From Candidatus Heimdallarchaeota archaeon (GTDB taxonomy: Archaea; Asgardarchaeota; Heimdallarchaeia; Heimdallarchaeales; Heimdallarchaeaceae), in the NCBI GenBank assembly GCA_018238545.1, contig JABCTC010000037.1, positions 1 through 33,116 of the forward strand: a stretch of DNA of 33,116 bases. Direction: 5' to 3'. The position numbers were made by a program, and so were the translations under genes. This document shows positions 15,777 to 25,600 of this stretch, piece by piece (within the stretch, counting starts at the first letter, position 1; each line of letters starts with the position of its first letter). A model generated the notes under the pieces. It was not told where the DNA came from and did not search any database. It saw nothing but the letters and a program-made list of their open reading frames with translations.

Positions 15777-16715
15777 TCAAAATTTATATTCAGATATTTC
15801 TCTGCAATTTTCTCGTGGAATTTTCAGAGTTGAAGTAATGAATTCAATTAATTCTTCTTTTGTTTCAGCAACTTTTTTCTCAAGGTGATCATAAATTAAT
15901 TCAATAAGTCTTTGCGCATCTACTTGAGAATCATCTGGTTCAGTTATTAGTGATAATACTATTTCTCCCCTTTCTTGAAACACAATTTGACCATAATTTG
16001 AAACGACACTTGCAATCTTCTCTTCACTAAGAGCATGTTCTTCATCTTTTAATACCTCTGAAAGCAAATCCAGAACAGAAATTAGATTTTTGTTTACATC
16101 AGAAAAATCTAAGAACAGTTTAATATTACCAAAAATTGAGGAAATTATCAAACCCTTGGGTGAAACTGTTCGATCGCTGGAAAGGTCCTGTACTTTTCTG
16201 GTAAACCACTCCATAGCGTTATTAATATTCACAGAGGTTTTTACACTTACTTCGAAAATTTGGAAACTGATTTTTGGAAACTTGCTAAGTTCTTGTAGAT
16301 TTAGAGTGTCAATGATTTCATCAAGTCGCATTGATTCTAAATCAGCTTTGTTAGCTAGAAAAGCTAAAGCAATTCTTCTTTCTACCTTTAAATTATTTAT
16401 CAGATACCAAAACCATTCTTTACCCTCTTCAGTTCTCTTCTTGTCAGAAGCGTCAAAAAGAAATAAAACACCATAACTATTTGCGGCGTAATTTATCCAA
16501 AATTGACGTCTTAAGACCTCGTGTCCTCCAACATCAAATATTTTTAGGAGGCTATCTCCAGCTCTATAGGTCTCAAAGTTAACTCCGATTGTTTGAGCAG
16601 TATTGTCTACCCACTCCCCAGTTGCAAGTCTTAACGCTAAACTTGTTTTTCCAGCATTATTTAAACCCAATAAAGTTACAGGGACACCTTTTTTTTCAAA
16701 ATTTAAATTTACCAT
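15777..16715 (-). CDS. Arf/Sar1-like GTPase with C-terminal longin/roadblock-like domain
   Basis: G1 is GLNNAGKTS (17-25), switch I threonine T42 in TIGVNFE, G3 DVGGHE (61-66), G4 NKAD (122-125) and G5 VSVKTS. The position of the Arf catalytic glutamine is histidine (H65), as in Sar1. Residues about 185-312 form a second domain with a longin/roadblock-like pattern of strands and long helices. Such a tail may mediate dimerisation or contact with regulators. The start at ATG 16715 is preceded by GGAG and GTGAT; an upstream in-frame TTG at 16748 would add eleven residues and sit seven bases after the previous stop. Third gene of the minus-strand operon, between the GAF-PAS protein and the TPR protein. 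Confidence 0.87.
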   Translation of the reverse strand: MVNLNFEKKGVPVTLLGLNNAGKTSLALRLATGEWVDNTAQTIGVNFETYRAGDSLLKIFDVGGHEVLRRQFWINYAANSYGVLFLFDASDKKRTEEGKEWFWYLINNLKVERRIALAFLANKADLESMRLDEIIDTLNLQELSKFPKISFQIFEVSVKTSVNINNAMEWFTRKVQDLSSDRTVSPKGLIISSIFGNIKLFLDFSDVNKNLISVLDLLSEVLKDEEHALSEEKIASVVSNYGQIVFQERGEIVLSLITEPDDSQVDAQRLIELIYDHLEKKVAETKEELIEFITSTLKIPRENCREISEYKF

Positions 16716-16754
16716 AATTATCACTTTTCTCCAATTTTTATCATTCAAATTTCT

Positions 16755-18071
16755 TTACTCGACAAACACAACTTCCCTAAATTGTGAAAGTTCCTCTTTT
16801 GTCATTCTATTCGGATATTCAAACTTGTCTATCAATTCGCAGAATCTTTTTTCTATGCTTATATTTGAAATCAAAAATTCTGTTTTTCTATTTGGTAAAA
16901 TCACAGCAATAAGGTAATATTGTTTTCCTCTCATACGATGATCGAGAGGAATATCATCTTTTCCATGGAAAGCATATATTATTGTTCTATAATTTTCCAA
17001 TTTGGGTGCTGGAATAGGTCCAAAAACCCCAATCGGTTGAGTATTTCCTTGAGCAATACTAGTGTAACACATAGTTGAGAAATATTCAGGAGCTATTGCT
17101 ATACTTCTAAGGTCCTCTTTGACTAGTTCACCTCCAAAAGAAGCGAATCTGAAAAGTGCGACACCTATATTATCTTCGTTTGCCATGGACCTTCTCAGAT
17201 TCTTAATCTCTTCCTCTTGTTTGAGATGATAACTAGCATCATTTAAAGTCAGAATGAGTGTTGTTTCTTCACCTTTTGTAACTTGGGTGAGTTTTACATG
17301 ACTTGGAAACTCAGAACCGTCTTTTCTTCTTATGTTGTAGATCAACCCTTCCACAGTATCCCCTTCTAGGAGTATAAAGGTGAGATCAGGAAAGATATTG
17401 TTAATGAGGGTTGATGAGGTTTTCAGTTCTTCTGACGTGTAACCAGTCATCATTTCGAACATTTGATTAGCAAAAAGAAACATTCCTTTTGAATCGATGG
17501 ATGCAATACCTGAGGAGATACTCTGAATTATTTTTGTTGTCTCAGTTGATTCGTTATCCTTTTGTTTCTGTTTATCCACTTTTTGTAAACCTATATAGAC
17601 AATAGGTAGAATTTCTCTAAGTTCACCAATAATCTTTTGAGTATCAGAAGATAAATCATTTAGTGGTATTTCTAGCAGAAACTCCAAATCTCCGTGAAAA
17701 ATAAAAGGATAATAAATAGTGGGAGTGTTTTTCCTTTTTGAAATTGATCTTTTCCTAAGAACAGGTTTTGTAAGTGATTTTATTCTAGTAATGAGTTTTT
17801 CATCTAGAATTGCAAACCGTTCAAGTTTTTCATCCTTTCTTTTTGAAGCTATTACACTATTGTCACTTTTGTATTGACGATAGAAAATACAATCGTCATT
17901 ATTGTATAATTCATGAAGCAAAATAAGCAATTTATCTAAGATTTCTGAAACTGACGATGCATCTATTAAGGAATGTAAGAACTGAATGAATGAATTATTT
18001 TCTATTATTTGTATTTGAGAATTTTCTCTCTCTCGTTTTGTATCATAGGTTGAAGTGGTCAAATCAATCAC
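16755..18071 (-). CDS. GAF-PAS sensory protein without kinase domain
   Basis: 438 residues: a GAF-like region (about 28-175), a PAS domain (about 185-290; GIASIDSKGMFLFANQMFEMMTGYTSEEL and NDASYHLKQEEE at its end), then about 140 residues of an unassigned C-terminal domain starting at DNIGVALFRFASFGGELV. No HisKA, HATPase, receiver or DNA-binding motif is present, so the output must be through the C-terminal domain, perhaps by contacting the GTPases encoded on both sides. Its GTG start lies 24 bases after the upstream GTPase stop, and its stop lies 39 bases before the next GTPase ATG, which is tight operon spacing. Confidence 0.8.
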   Translation of the reverse strand: MIDLTTSTYDTKRERENSQIQIIENNSFIQFLHSLIDASSVSEILDKLLILLHELYNNDDCIFYRQYKSDNSVIASKRKDEKLERFAILDEKLITRIKSLTKPVLRKRSISKRKNTPTIYYPFIFHGDLEFLLEIPLNDLSSDTQKIIGELREILPIVYIGLQKVDKQKQKDNESTETTKIIQSISSGIASIDSKGMFLFANQMFEMMTGYTSEELKTSSTLINNIFPDLTFILLEGDTVEGLIYNIRRKDGSEFPSHVKLTQVTKGEETTLILTLNDASYHLKQEEEIKNLRRSMANEDNIGVALFRFASFGGELVKEDLRSIAIAPEYFSTMCYTSIAQGNTQPIGVFGPIPAPKLENYRTIIYAFHGKDDIPLDHRMRGKQYYLIAVILPNRKTEFLISNISIEKRFCELIDKFEYPNRMTKEELSQFREVVFVE

Positions 18072-18095
18072 TCATCAGCTCATTTGATAATCCAT

Positions 18096-18995
18096 TTAGA
18101 ATTCCCATTTTATTGATTCAGCAAGGTTCTTGATTACTTCCTTATCTATTTTCAATTCTCTTTTAATTCTTGATAATACTTCAAAGAACATAGTTAGACC
18201 TGTTTCTCTTGCAAGGCTCTGTTCATCGTCTTTATCAACATAGAGAATTGCGTAGTAATCACCTTTCTTGAGCATGTGAACAACAAAATTATCAATATTA
18301 ATCGAAGGCAATGAATCAATCATTTTCAACGAGTGAGCACGGAATACTTGTTGAACATCCAGCAGATCGTTTTTTTTCTCATTTTCTATTAGTATTTCTT
18401 CTACTATTGGTTCAAGTCTTTCATCCAACATTTCAAAAGCATAGATGTTTATTGTTGGTTTAGCCTCCATTCTTCTTCTTATCGACTGAGACAACCAAGT
18501 CCAACACTCTTGAATGTTCTCACCTGAAAGACTTGAAGTTTCAAAAACTCTAAAGCTTTTCAATGGTGACTCACTGAATTTTGTTAAATCTAACTGTTTA
18601 ACAATATTCTCTAAACTGAGTATATCTTCTAAATCTGATTTATTGGCAAAGAAAGCAAAATTCGCATCTTTAGGAATCCATTCTTCTACTTTCCATAACC
18701 ATTCCTTTACAAGTTCCATTCTGTTTTTGTCTGATCTATCAAAAACAAAAATGCAACCTTGACAAGAAGAAACAAAGTTTTCCCAGAAGTTGGATCTAAA
18801 TGATTGATGCCCACCAAGGTCTACAACATCAAAGCGGAAATCCTTTTCCTTAATAATTGAAAGATCATATCCTACTGTTGGATGGAAATCTGCTCTAAAC
18901 TCACCTGTTTTTAACCTATGAACAAATGTTGTTTTTCCAGCTTTTTCAAGCCCTGTAATAGCAATTAATGGATGAATTTTCTTTTTAATACTCAT
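18096..18995 (-). CDS. Sar1/Arf-like GTPase with C-terminal extra domain
   Basis: G1 GLEKAGKTT (15-23), switch I T40 in HPTVGYDLS, G3 DLGGHQSFR (59-67) with histidine at the Arf glutamine position (H63), G4 NKSD (118-121) and G5 ETSS. Residues about 195-299 form a second alpha/beta domain of longin/roadblock-like pattern. First gene of the operon running to 12957; the shared promoter module lies 33 bases upstream of its ATG, with a GATATAG TATA-like box about 40 bases before the ATG and GGGAT as a possible ribosome-binding site. Confidence 0.87.
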   Translation of the reverse strand: MSIKKKIHPLIAITGLEKAGKTTFVHRLKTGEFRADFHPTVGYDLSIIKEKDFRFDVVDLGGHQSFRSNFWENFVSSCQGCIFVFDRSDKNRMELVKEWLWKVEEWIPKDANFAFFANKSDLEDILSLENIVKQLDLTKFSESPLKSFRVFETSSLSGENIQECWTWLSQSIRRRMEAKPTINIYAFEMLDERLEPIVEEILIENEKKNDLLDVQQVFRAHSLKMIDSLPSINIDNFVVHMLKKGDYYAILYVDKDDEQSLARETGLTMFFEVLSRIKRELKIDKEVIKNLAESIKWEF

Positions 18996-19027
18996 ACTTA
19001 TCCCAATTAATTCTCTGCAAGATATAT

Positions 19028-19076
19028 TAACTCTATATCGAAAAGAATGTGAAAAAATAGGGAAAAATAGGGAAAA
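19028..19076 (-). promoter_or_regulatory. Shared 49-bp promoter module, copy A
   Basis: Read on the minus strand this site has three blocks: TTTTCCCTAT, then TTTTCCCTAT again, then TTTTTTCACAT; eight bases further on come TTTC, GATATAG (TATA-like) and GTTA. It aligns without gaps to copies at 22521-22569 (36 of 49 identical) and 29245-29293 (41 of 49). It points toward the GTPase/GAF-PAS/TPR operon. Confidence 0.7.
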
Positions 19077-19172
19077 GGTTTTTGTATTATGAAAAGATAT
19101 CGTCTAGTTAATACTTAATAGATTGAGGTCAATTAATAACTTATCTTGATGTATTAGAAGAGGGGATATCAC

Positions 19173-22100
19173 TTGGGTATTGGAACAATCAGCATACAAT
19201 TGCTGTTGGACATAGCAGATTTTATCTATATTGCAGTTGATGTTAATCAAAAAGTCACTTTAGTTAATAAAAAAGGATGCGAGATTCTTGGTTATTCAGA
19301 GGATGAGATTATTGGTAAGGACTGGTTCGATAATTTTCTCCCAAAAGGAGTTGCTAAGGAAATTAAATCTAGTTTTATTAAACGAATTGATGAAAAAGAA
19401 GAGTTCAAACTTACTAAGAGCTATTCTATATTAACAAAGGAAGGAGAGGAAAGATTAATTTCTTGGCAAAGCACTTTTTACATTGATAAGGAGGGAAATT
19501 TAAGTGGTGTTTTATGTTCAGGAGAGGATATTACAGAAAAACGTAAAATGGAAGTAGAATTAGAGAAAGAAAGAAAAACAACGAAACAATGTTTAGAAAT
19601 TGCAAATGTCGTTTTAATTGCAATTGATGCGAATGAAAATGTTACATTAGTCAACAAAAAGGGTTGTGAACTATTAGGCTATGAACACGAAGAGATAATT
19701 GGAAAAAATTGGTTTGATAATTTTCTACCCAAAAGAATATGTAACAAAACAAAGGAAGTTTTTAAAAAGATAATGAATGATGAAATTGCTCAATCTGAGT
19801 ACTATGAGAATCTCCTTCTTACTAAAGATGGCGAAGAGAAACTAATAGCATGGGATAATACCGATATTAGAGATGAAGAAGGAAGAATCATAGGAACTTT
19901 AAGTTCAGGAAGAGACATTACTGAAAAGAGACAAGCAGAAGAAAAACTGAACGAAAGAGAAAGATTATCAAATATCATCCTCAACCATGCTTTTCAATTA
20001 ACTGGAATTTTAGATCTTGAAGGCAGATTACTTCAAATCAATCAAACAGCTCTAGATTTTGCAGGATTGAAGGATGAAGATGCAATCGGAAAGTTGATCT
20101 GGGATACATATTGGTGGTCTCATTCAGAGGAAGAAAGAATTAGATTACGAAAGAATATAAGAAGAGCTTCCAAAGGGAAAATTATTCAAGATGAAATTAC
20201 AAATATAGATAAGAACGGCTATATTCGGACTATGGATTTTTCTGTGAAACCAATAACAGATAATAGAAGTAATGTTACTTCATTTATAATTGAAGGACAG
20301 GACATTACTGAGAAGAAACTGGTATATTCGAACCTTCTTAAAAGTGAACATAAGTTCAGAAGTATTTTCAATCATTCCAATGATGGATATATTTTAAGAA
20401 CAGTCGAAGGTATTATTTTGGAAGCAAATCCTAGATTTCTTGAGATGTTTGGATACGAATCTTCTGAGGTTATTTCTAATAATACAATGTTTATCAACAC
20501 ATTTGAAACTGAAGAAGAACATAAAAGAAGAGGGAAAGAAATCGAAAAGAAAGGATATGCTATGTTCGAAACTTTAGCCAAAAGAAAAGATTGTTCTATT
20601 TTTCCAATGGAAGCAAATGCAGTTAAACTATTACTTGGTAGCGAAGAAGTAATCTTTGTAATTTTTAGAGACATCACTGAAAGGAAAGAAATTGAAGAAA
20701 AAATCAAATCTTCAGAAGCGTTGTACAGAGCACTTTTCGCATATACAGGTACAGGAATGATGCTATTAGAAGAAGACTTTACCATAACACTAGTCAATGA
20801 TCTATTGATAGAAAAATCAGGTATCTCACAAGAAGAATTTATTGGTAAAAAATGGACAGATTTTGTTCAGAAAGAAGAAAGAGAAAATATAACAAAAGCA
20901 GTCAAAAGGATGAATATAGATTTCATTCCACCATTGACTTTTGAAACCTCGGAGTTTAACATATTTGGGGAAAACAAAACTCTACTAGTAACAATAGGAA
21001 TTATTCCTGAAACAAAACAACAAATAGCTTCACTAATTAATATAACTGAACAGAAAAAACTTGAAAAAGAACTTAGAGAAAGTGAAGAAAAATACAGAGA
21101 TCATTTTGATAAATCACCTATTGGTTTAATTCAAAATAAACCTAATGGAGAAATTATTGCTTGTAATCCTGCTTTCTTGAAATTTTTTGGCTATGAAAGT
21201 GTGGAAGAAATAAAGAAACTTCACGTTGAAGAGTTCTATTTTGATTTAGAAGACAGCAAGGAAATTCTTGGAAAATTTGATACAGAAGGTTCTTATTATA
21301 ATCGTCTTATGAAGGCGAAAAAGAAAGATGGTTCTCTTTTTTGGATTGAGTTGTACTCTCGAGTTATCTATGATGAGAATAATGATGCTACTTATCACAA
21401 TTCATCTTTGATAGATGTAACGGAGAAGAAAATAAATGAAGAAATGTTAGTAGAAAGTGAAGAAAGACTTAGAAATCTGTTTGAAAACATCCCCCTTGCT
21501 ATTTCTATTGATTCCTTGGATGGAGGATTAATCGATATAAATCCGGCTTTTTGGAAGCTTTTTGGATATAGCAATAAAGAAGAATGTCTCTCAACCCCTT
21601 TTGCTAATCATTGGTTCAATATCAGAGATCGTGAAAGACTTTATGATTTATTACGTCAAAGGAATTTTGTTTATAACTTTGAAACAAAACGTTCTAGAAA
21701 AGATGGAAGCGAATTCTGGGGTTCAATCACTGCCATAGCTCAGATGGATACTTCAGGAGAAAGAATATACTTCACAGCACTTAGAGACATCACAACTAAA
21801 AAGCAAAGAGAGGATGAGCTGAGAAGACAAACCTTGAGACATCATTTGGAAGAATCTCATTTGTATCTATCAGAAGAAGAGCGCCCATATATTTCAAAAG
21901 AAGTTTTTTATGATTTGCTAAGAGTTGGATATAATGGTCTCGTTCTATCAAGATTACCTGAAACTGAATGGAAGAAAGATACAAATTATGAATTTGATTT
22001 CTTTAGAATAGCTGAAAAAGGGCACCTAAAAACCATCTCTTCCGAGTTAAGCAAGATAGAACAACTAATAGAAGAACTTCCAAACAAGCACGTTATAGTT

Positions 22101-22517
22101 ATTGATAGGCTCGATTATCTCATTGCTAAGAATGGTTTTGAGACCACTTTGTTCCTCATCTTTAGATTAATGGACATTGCCTACCTCTCTAATCACATAA
22201 TCATTGTAACACTTGATCCTGCAACTATCAATGAAAAAGAGAGTAGATTATTGAGAAAAGAGATGCGAATGATTAAATCCTTAGCTGAAGCTACTCTGCC
22301 TGAAGAACTAATCGAGATATTGGAATTTGTTCATAAAAGGAATATTAAAGGAAACAAACCTTCCTATACAGATATTGTTGAAGCTTTCAATATAAGTAGA
22401 CCTACAGCGAGGAAACGAATAAAGGATTTAATCAGCGACGATTACACATATGAATTAACTAAAGGAAGAAGTAAAGTTCTTGGGATAACAGCAAAAGGAA
22501 AAGCTATTTTTGATTGA
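19173..22517 (+). CDS. Seven-PAS sensor with DUF835 and winged-helix output
   Basis: 1114 residues. Seven PAS domains in a row (about 8-122, 138-250, 263-380, 394-503, 517-626, 640-751, 765-875), most ending in the D-[IV]-T-E-[KR] PAC motif. Then a DUF835 domain (about 884-1050), an archaeal RecA-like module with the motifs GYNGLVLSRLPE and HVIVIDRLDYLIAKNGF followed by VTLDPATINEKESRLLRKEM. Then a winged helix (about 1057-1114; PSYTDIVEAFNISRPTARKR). No transmembrane segments, so a cytosolic sensor and one-component transcription regulator is likely. PAS2 is almost duplicated in the next gene. The start is TTG at 19173 with a GAGGGGAT ribosome-binding site. It lies between copies A and B of the shared promoter module and is the best candidate to bind them. 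Confidence 0.88.
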   Translation: MGIGTISIQLLLDIADFIYIAVDVNQKVTLVNKKGCEILGYSEDEIIGKDWFDNFLPKGVAKEIKSSFIKRIDEKEEFKLTKSYSILTKEGEERLISWQSTFYIDKEGNLSGVLCSGEDITEKRKMEVELEKERKTTKQCLEIANVVLIAIDANENVTLVNKKGCELLGYEHEEIIGKNWFDNFLPKRICNKTKEVFKKIMNDEIAQSEYYENLLLTKDGEEKLIAWDNTDIRDEEGRIIGTLSSGRDITEKRQAEEKLNERERLSNIILNHAFQLTGILDLEGRLLQINQTALDFAGLKDEDAIGKLIWDTYWWSHSEEERIRLRKNIRRASKGKIIQDEITNIDKNGYIRTMDFSVKPITDNRSNVTSFIIEGQDITEKKLVYSNLLKSEHKFRSIFNHSNDGYILRTVEGIILEANPRFLEMFGYESSEVISNNTMFINTFETEEEHKRRGKEIEKKGYAMFETLAKRKDCSIFPMEANAVKLLLGSEEVIFVIFRDITERKEIEEKIKSSEALYRALFAYTGTGMMLLEEDFTITLVNDLLIEKSGISQEEFIGKKWTDFVQKEERENITKAVKRMNIDFIPPLTFETSEFNIFGENKTLLVTIGIIPETKQQIASLINITEQKKLEKELRESEEKYRDHFDKSPIGLIQNKPNGEIIACNPAFLKFFGYESVEEIKKLHVEEFYFDLEDSKEILGKFDTEGSYYNRLMKAKKKDGSLFWIELYSRVIYDENNDATYHNSSLIDVTEKKINEEMLVESEERLRNLFENIPLAISIDSLDGGLIDINPAFWKLFGYSNKEECLSTPFANHWFNIRDRERLYDLLRQRNFVYNFETKRSRKDGSEFWGSITAIAQMDTSGERIYFTALRDITTKKQREDELRRQTLRHHLEESHLYLSEEERPYISKEVFYDLLRVGYNGLVLSRLPETEWKKDTNYEFDFFRIAEKGHLKTISSELSKIEQLIEELPNKHVIVIDRLDYLIAKNGFETTLFLIFRLMDIAYLSNHIIIVTLDPATINEKESRLLRKEMRMIKSLAEATLPEELIEILEFVHKRNIKGNKPSYTDIVEAFNISRPTARKRIKDLISDDYTYELTKGRSKVLGITAKGKAIFD

Positions 22518-22520
22518 CTT

Positions 22521-22569
22521 TTTTCCCTATTTTTCCACGTTTTTTCATTAATATTTCTAAATTTAGTTA
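22521..22569 (+). promoter_or_regulatory. Shared 49-bp promoter module, copy B
   Basis: Blocks TTTTCCCTAT, TTTTCCACGT and TTTTTCATTA, then TTTC and a TATA-like AAATTTAG followed by GTTA. It begins four bases after the stop of the PAS-DUF835 gene, points toward the hybrid kinase gene, and predicts a transcription start near 22587, giving a leader of about 47 bases. 36 of 49 bases match copy A and 34 of 49 copy C. Confidence 0.65.
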
Positions 22570-22633
22570 TAGAGATAAAAGAATGTTAAACTAAAAGAAT
22601 ATCTGAAAAGATGTAGATCTCTTTCAAAAAACT

Positions 22634-25600
22634 GTGATTAAATTGCGTGTACAACCAGAAACTAATAGCAAAATTGAGAAGAATTCCAATGATTTAGCTT
22701 ATTTCTCTGGAAGATTTGATGATTTAGGTGAAAACCTATTGAAACTATCTCCTAACGAGCATATCTGTACTATTTATCGAAAGGATGAGGATAAGATAGA
22801 TTCTATAATGGAATTCCTTAAAACAGGCATAGTAAAAAAAGAGAGATGTGTAATCATAGTTGATAATAAAACTATAGAAGATATTCAAACAAAGATAAAG
22901 GCTTCAAAAGAAATTAAGAATCTTCTCAATACTTCTGCATTAGAGATCGTAGATTCAGAAGATATTTATGGTAATAAATCTGAGTTCAATCTAGCTAGAA
23001 CTATTGAATCAATTGAAGCTCATTTAGAAATTCCACAAGAAGACAAGTTCAATGGATTAAGGTTAAGCATTGAGATTTTACCTTTAAACAATAAGGACTC
23101 AACTATGAATATAAGTATGGAACTTCATTCATTTTTCGATAAACTCATTTCAAATAAAGATATTAGTTTTTTCTGTTTATATAACGAATACAAATTCGAT
23201 TCTAGAACGCTATTAGAGGCTATTATTACACACTCTAAGTTAATTTTTAATGGTTATTTATGTAGAAATGTTTTATTTATGGACCCTCATCAACTTCAAT
23301 TAATACTAGAAGATAGGCTAGATGAAACACTCTACAAAAAAACAGTCTACGAAATCGTTCAAAGGGAGATAGCTGAACAAAAAAGAGAGAAAGAAGTTTC
23401 TCACATTCAAACAGAAACTCTCAAAGGCATAAATGATTCTGCCTTTATTATAGATTTTAAAGGCAATATACTTGAAGTAAACGAAGCTGCATACAAAACA
23501 AGAGGATATACAGAAGAAGAGATGCTAAGTCTGAATATTTTAGACATTATGACCTCAGTAAATAGAGACTTATTTGATTCGAGAATTGAAGAACTAAAGA
23601 AAAAGGGAGAGATAACATTTGAAACAACTCATAATTGTAAATATGGGTCAGTATTAGATGTTGAGTTTAAGGCAAAAATTATCAGTTATGATAATCAACA
23701 ATCTATTTTAAGTGTTGGAAGAGATATAACTGAAAGAAGAATCGCTAAAGAAGAAGCAAAAACTAGCGAAGAAAAGTTTCGTACTCTTTTTAATGAAATG
23801 AAACAAGCTTACGCCTTATATGAAGTAATATATGATAGAAAAGGTGACCCTGAAGATGCAATATTAGTAGAAGTTAATTCAGAATACGAAAAATTAACAA
23901 ATAAGAAGAGAGAGGAAATAATTGGTAAGAAAATAACAGAAATCTATCCTAACATGAAGAAACAAGAGGTTAATCCAATAGTAATTCTAGGAAGAACCAT
24001 GATAACAGGACAGACTGTAATATCAGAGTACTATAACAAAGATATTGGTAAATGGCTTTTAGCAAAATCTTTTTCTCCAATGAGAGATCATGTTGCAGTA
24101 TTATATGAGGATATCACAGAAAAACGTAAAATAGAAGGAGAATTAGAGAAAGAAAGAAAAACAATGAAACAATATTTAGACATTGCAAATATCATCCTAA
24201 CTGTAATTGATACAAATGAAAATGTTATATTAGTCAACAAGAAGGGTTGTGAACTTTTAGGCTATGATAAAGAAGATATAATTGGAAAAAATTGGTTTGA
24301 CAATTTTCTACCTGAGAGAGTTCGAGAAGAAACAAAAGAAATTTTTCAAGAACTATTAGCAGGTAAAATAACACAATCTGAGTCTCATGAGAACCTGATT
24401 CTTACTAAAGATGGTGAAGAGAGATTAATTGCATGGGATAATACCTTCATTAGGGATGAAGAAGGAAAAATTATAAGAACTTTAAGTTCGGGAAAAGATG
24501 TTACTGAAATAAGAAAAACTCAAAGAGAACTTAAAGACAGCGAAGAAAAATACAGGATGATTTTTGATAACACTAATGATGCAATATATCTTTATAGTAT
24601 TGATGAACAGATTCTATCAAATTTTATTGAAGTTAATGATGTAGCCTGTAATATGTTAGGTTATACTAAAGATGAGTTCAGAAAAATGTCTCCAGTTGAT
24701 ATAGCCTCAAAGGAAATTAAAAAGCAAATTCCAGAGATAATTAGCAAACTTACAACATTAAAAAACCTAACCTTTGAAGGGACTCATTGTACAAAAGAAG
24801 GGAAAATAATTCCAGTTGAAGTTAGTGCTCATACTTTTTATTATCACAACAAACAAATGGTATTAACAATTGCTAGAGATATTTCTGAAAGGAAAAAATC
24901 TGAAGAGAAATTAAGTAAGTTGAATGAAGAACTAGAAGAGAAGGTTATTCAGAGAACTTACCAAATGGAAACATTGTACAATATTATTAAAGATATATCT
25001 GAAACTTTTGATTTAAAAGAAGCCATGGAAATTATTGCTAAGTATATTTCACAGTTAATTGATTATGATATCATTGTCCAGCTAATAACTCAAGAGGGAT
25101 TAAACCTCATTCAAATTGGAGCACCAAAGGGTAATAAAGAAGTAATCGATGATTTTCTAAAAACAGTTAAGGATGAATTAGTAGAAATAAATCCTGATGC
25201 TTCAACCAATCGCGATTCTACAACTATTATTACGTCAAATGAGAAGAAACTTCAAAAAATTTCATCTCGCTTATCCATACCGCTTATTGCAGAGGATAAG
25301 GTTGTTGGACTTATTGTTGTAGGTTCAGAGCAAGAGGATGCTTATATTGAAGAAGAGATCTGGTTCTTGTATAAAATAGCGGACAATATTTCTCATACTC
25401 TTCAAAGATTAAAGGTAATTATAACAGCAAAGGATGAATTAGAAACAGTTCTCAATCATACATCTGACGGCGTCATTCTCTTGAATAGTCAAGAATCTGT
25501 AGTAATGGTGAATAAAGCTGCAAATAGATTTTTAGAGATAATCAAAGATTCTAAGACTAATGGAATAAACAATGAAATATTAGACCTTGGAGAGCTAAAA

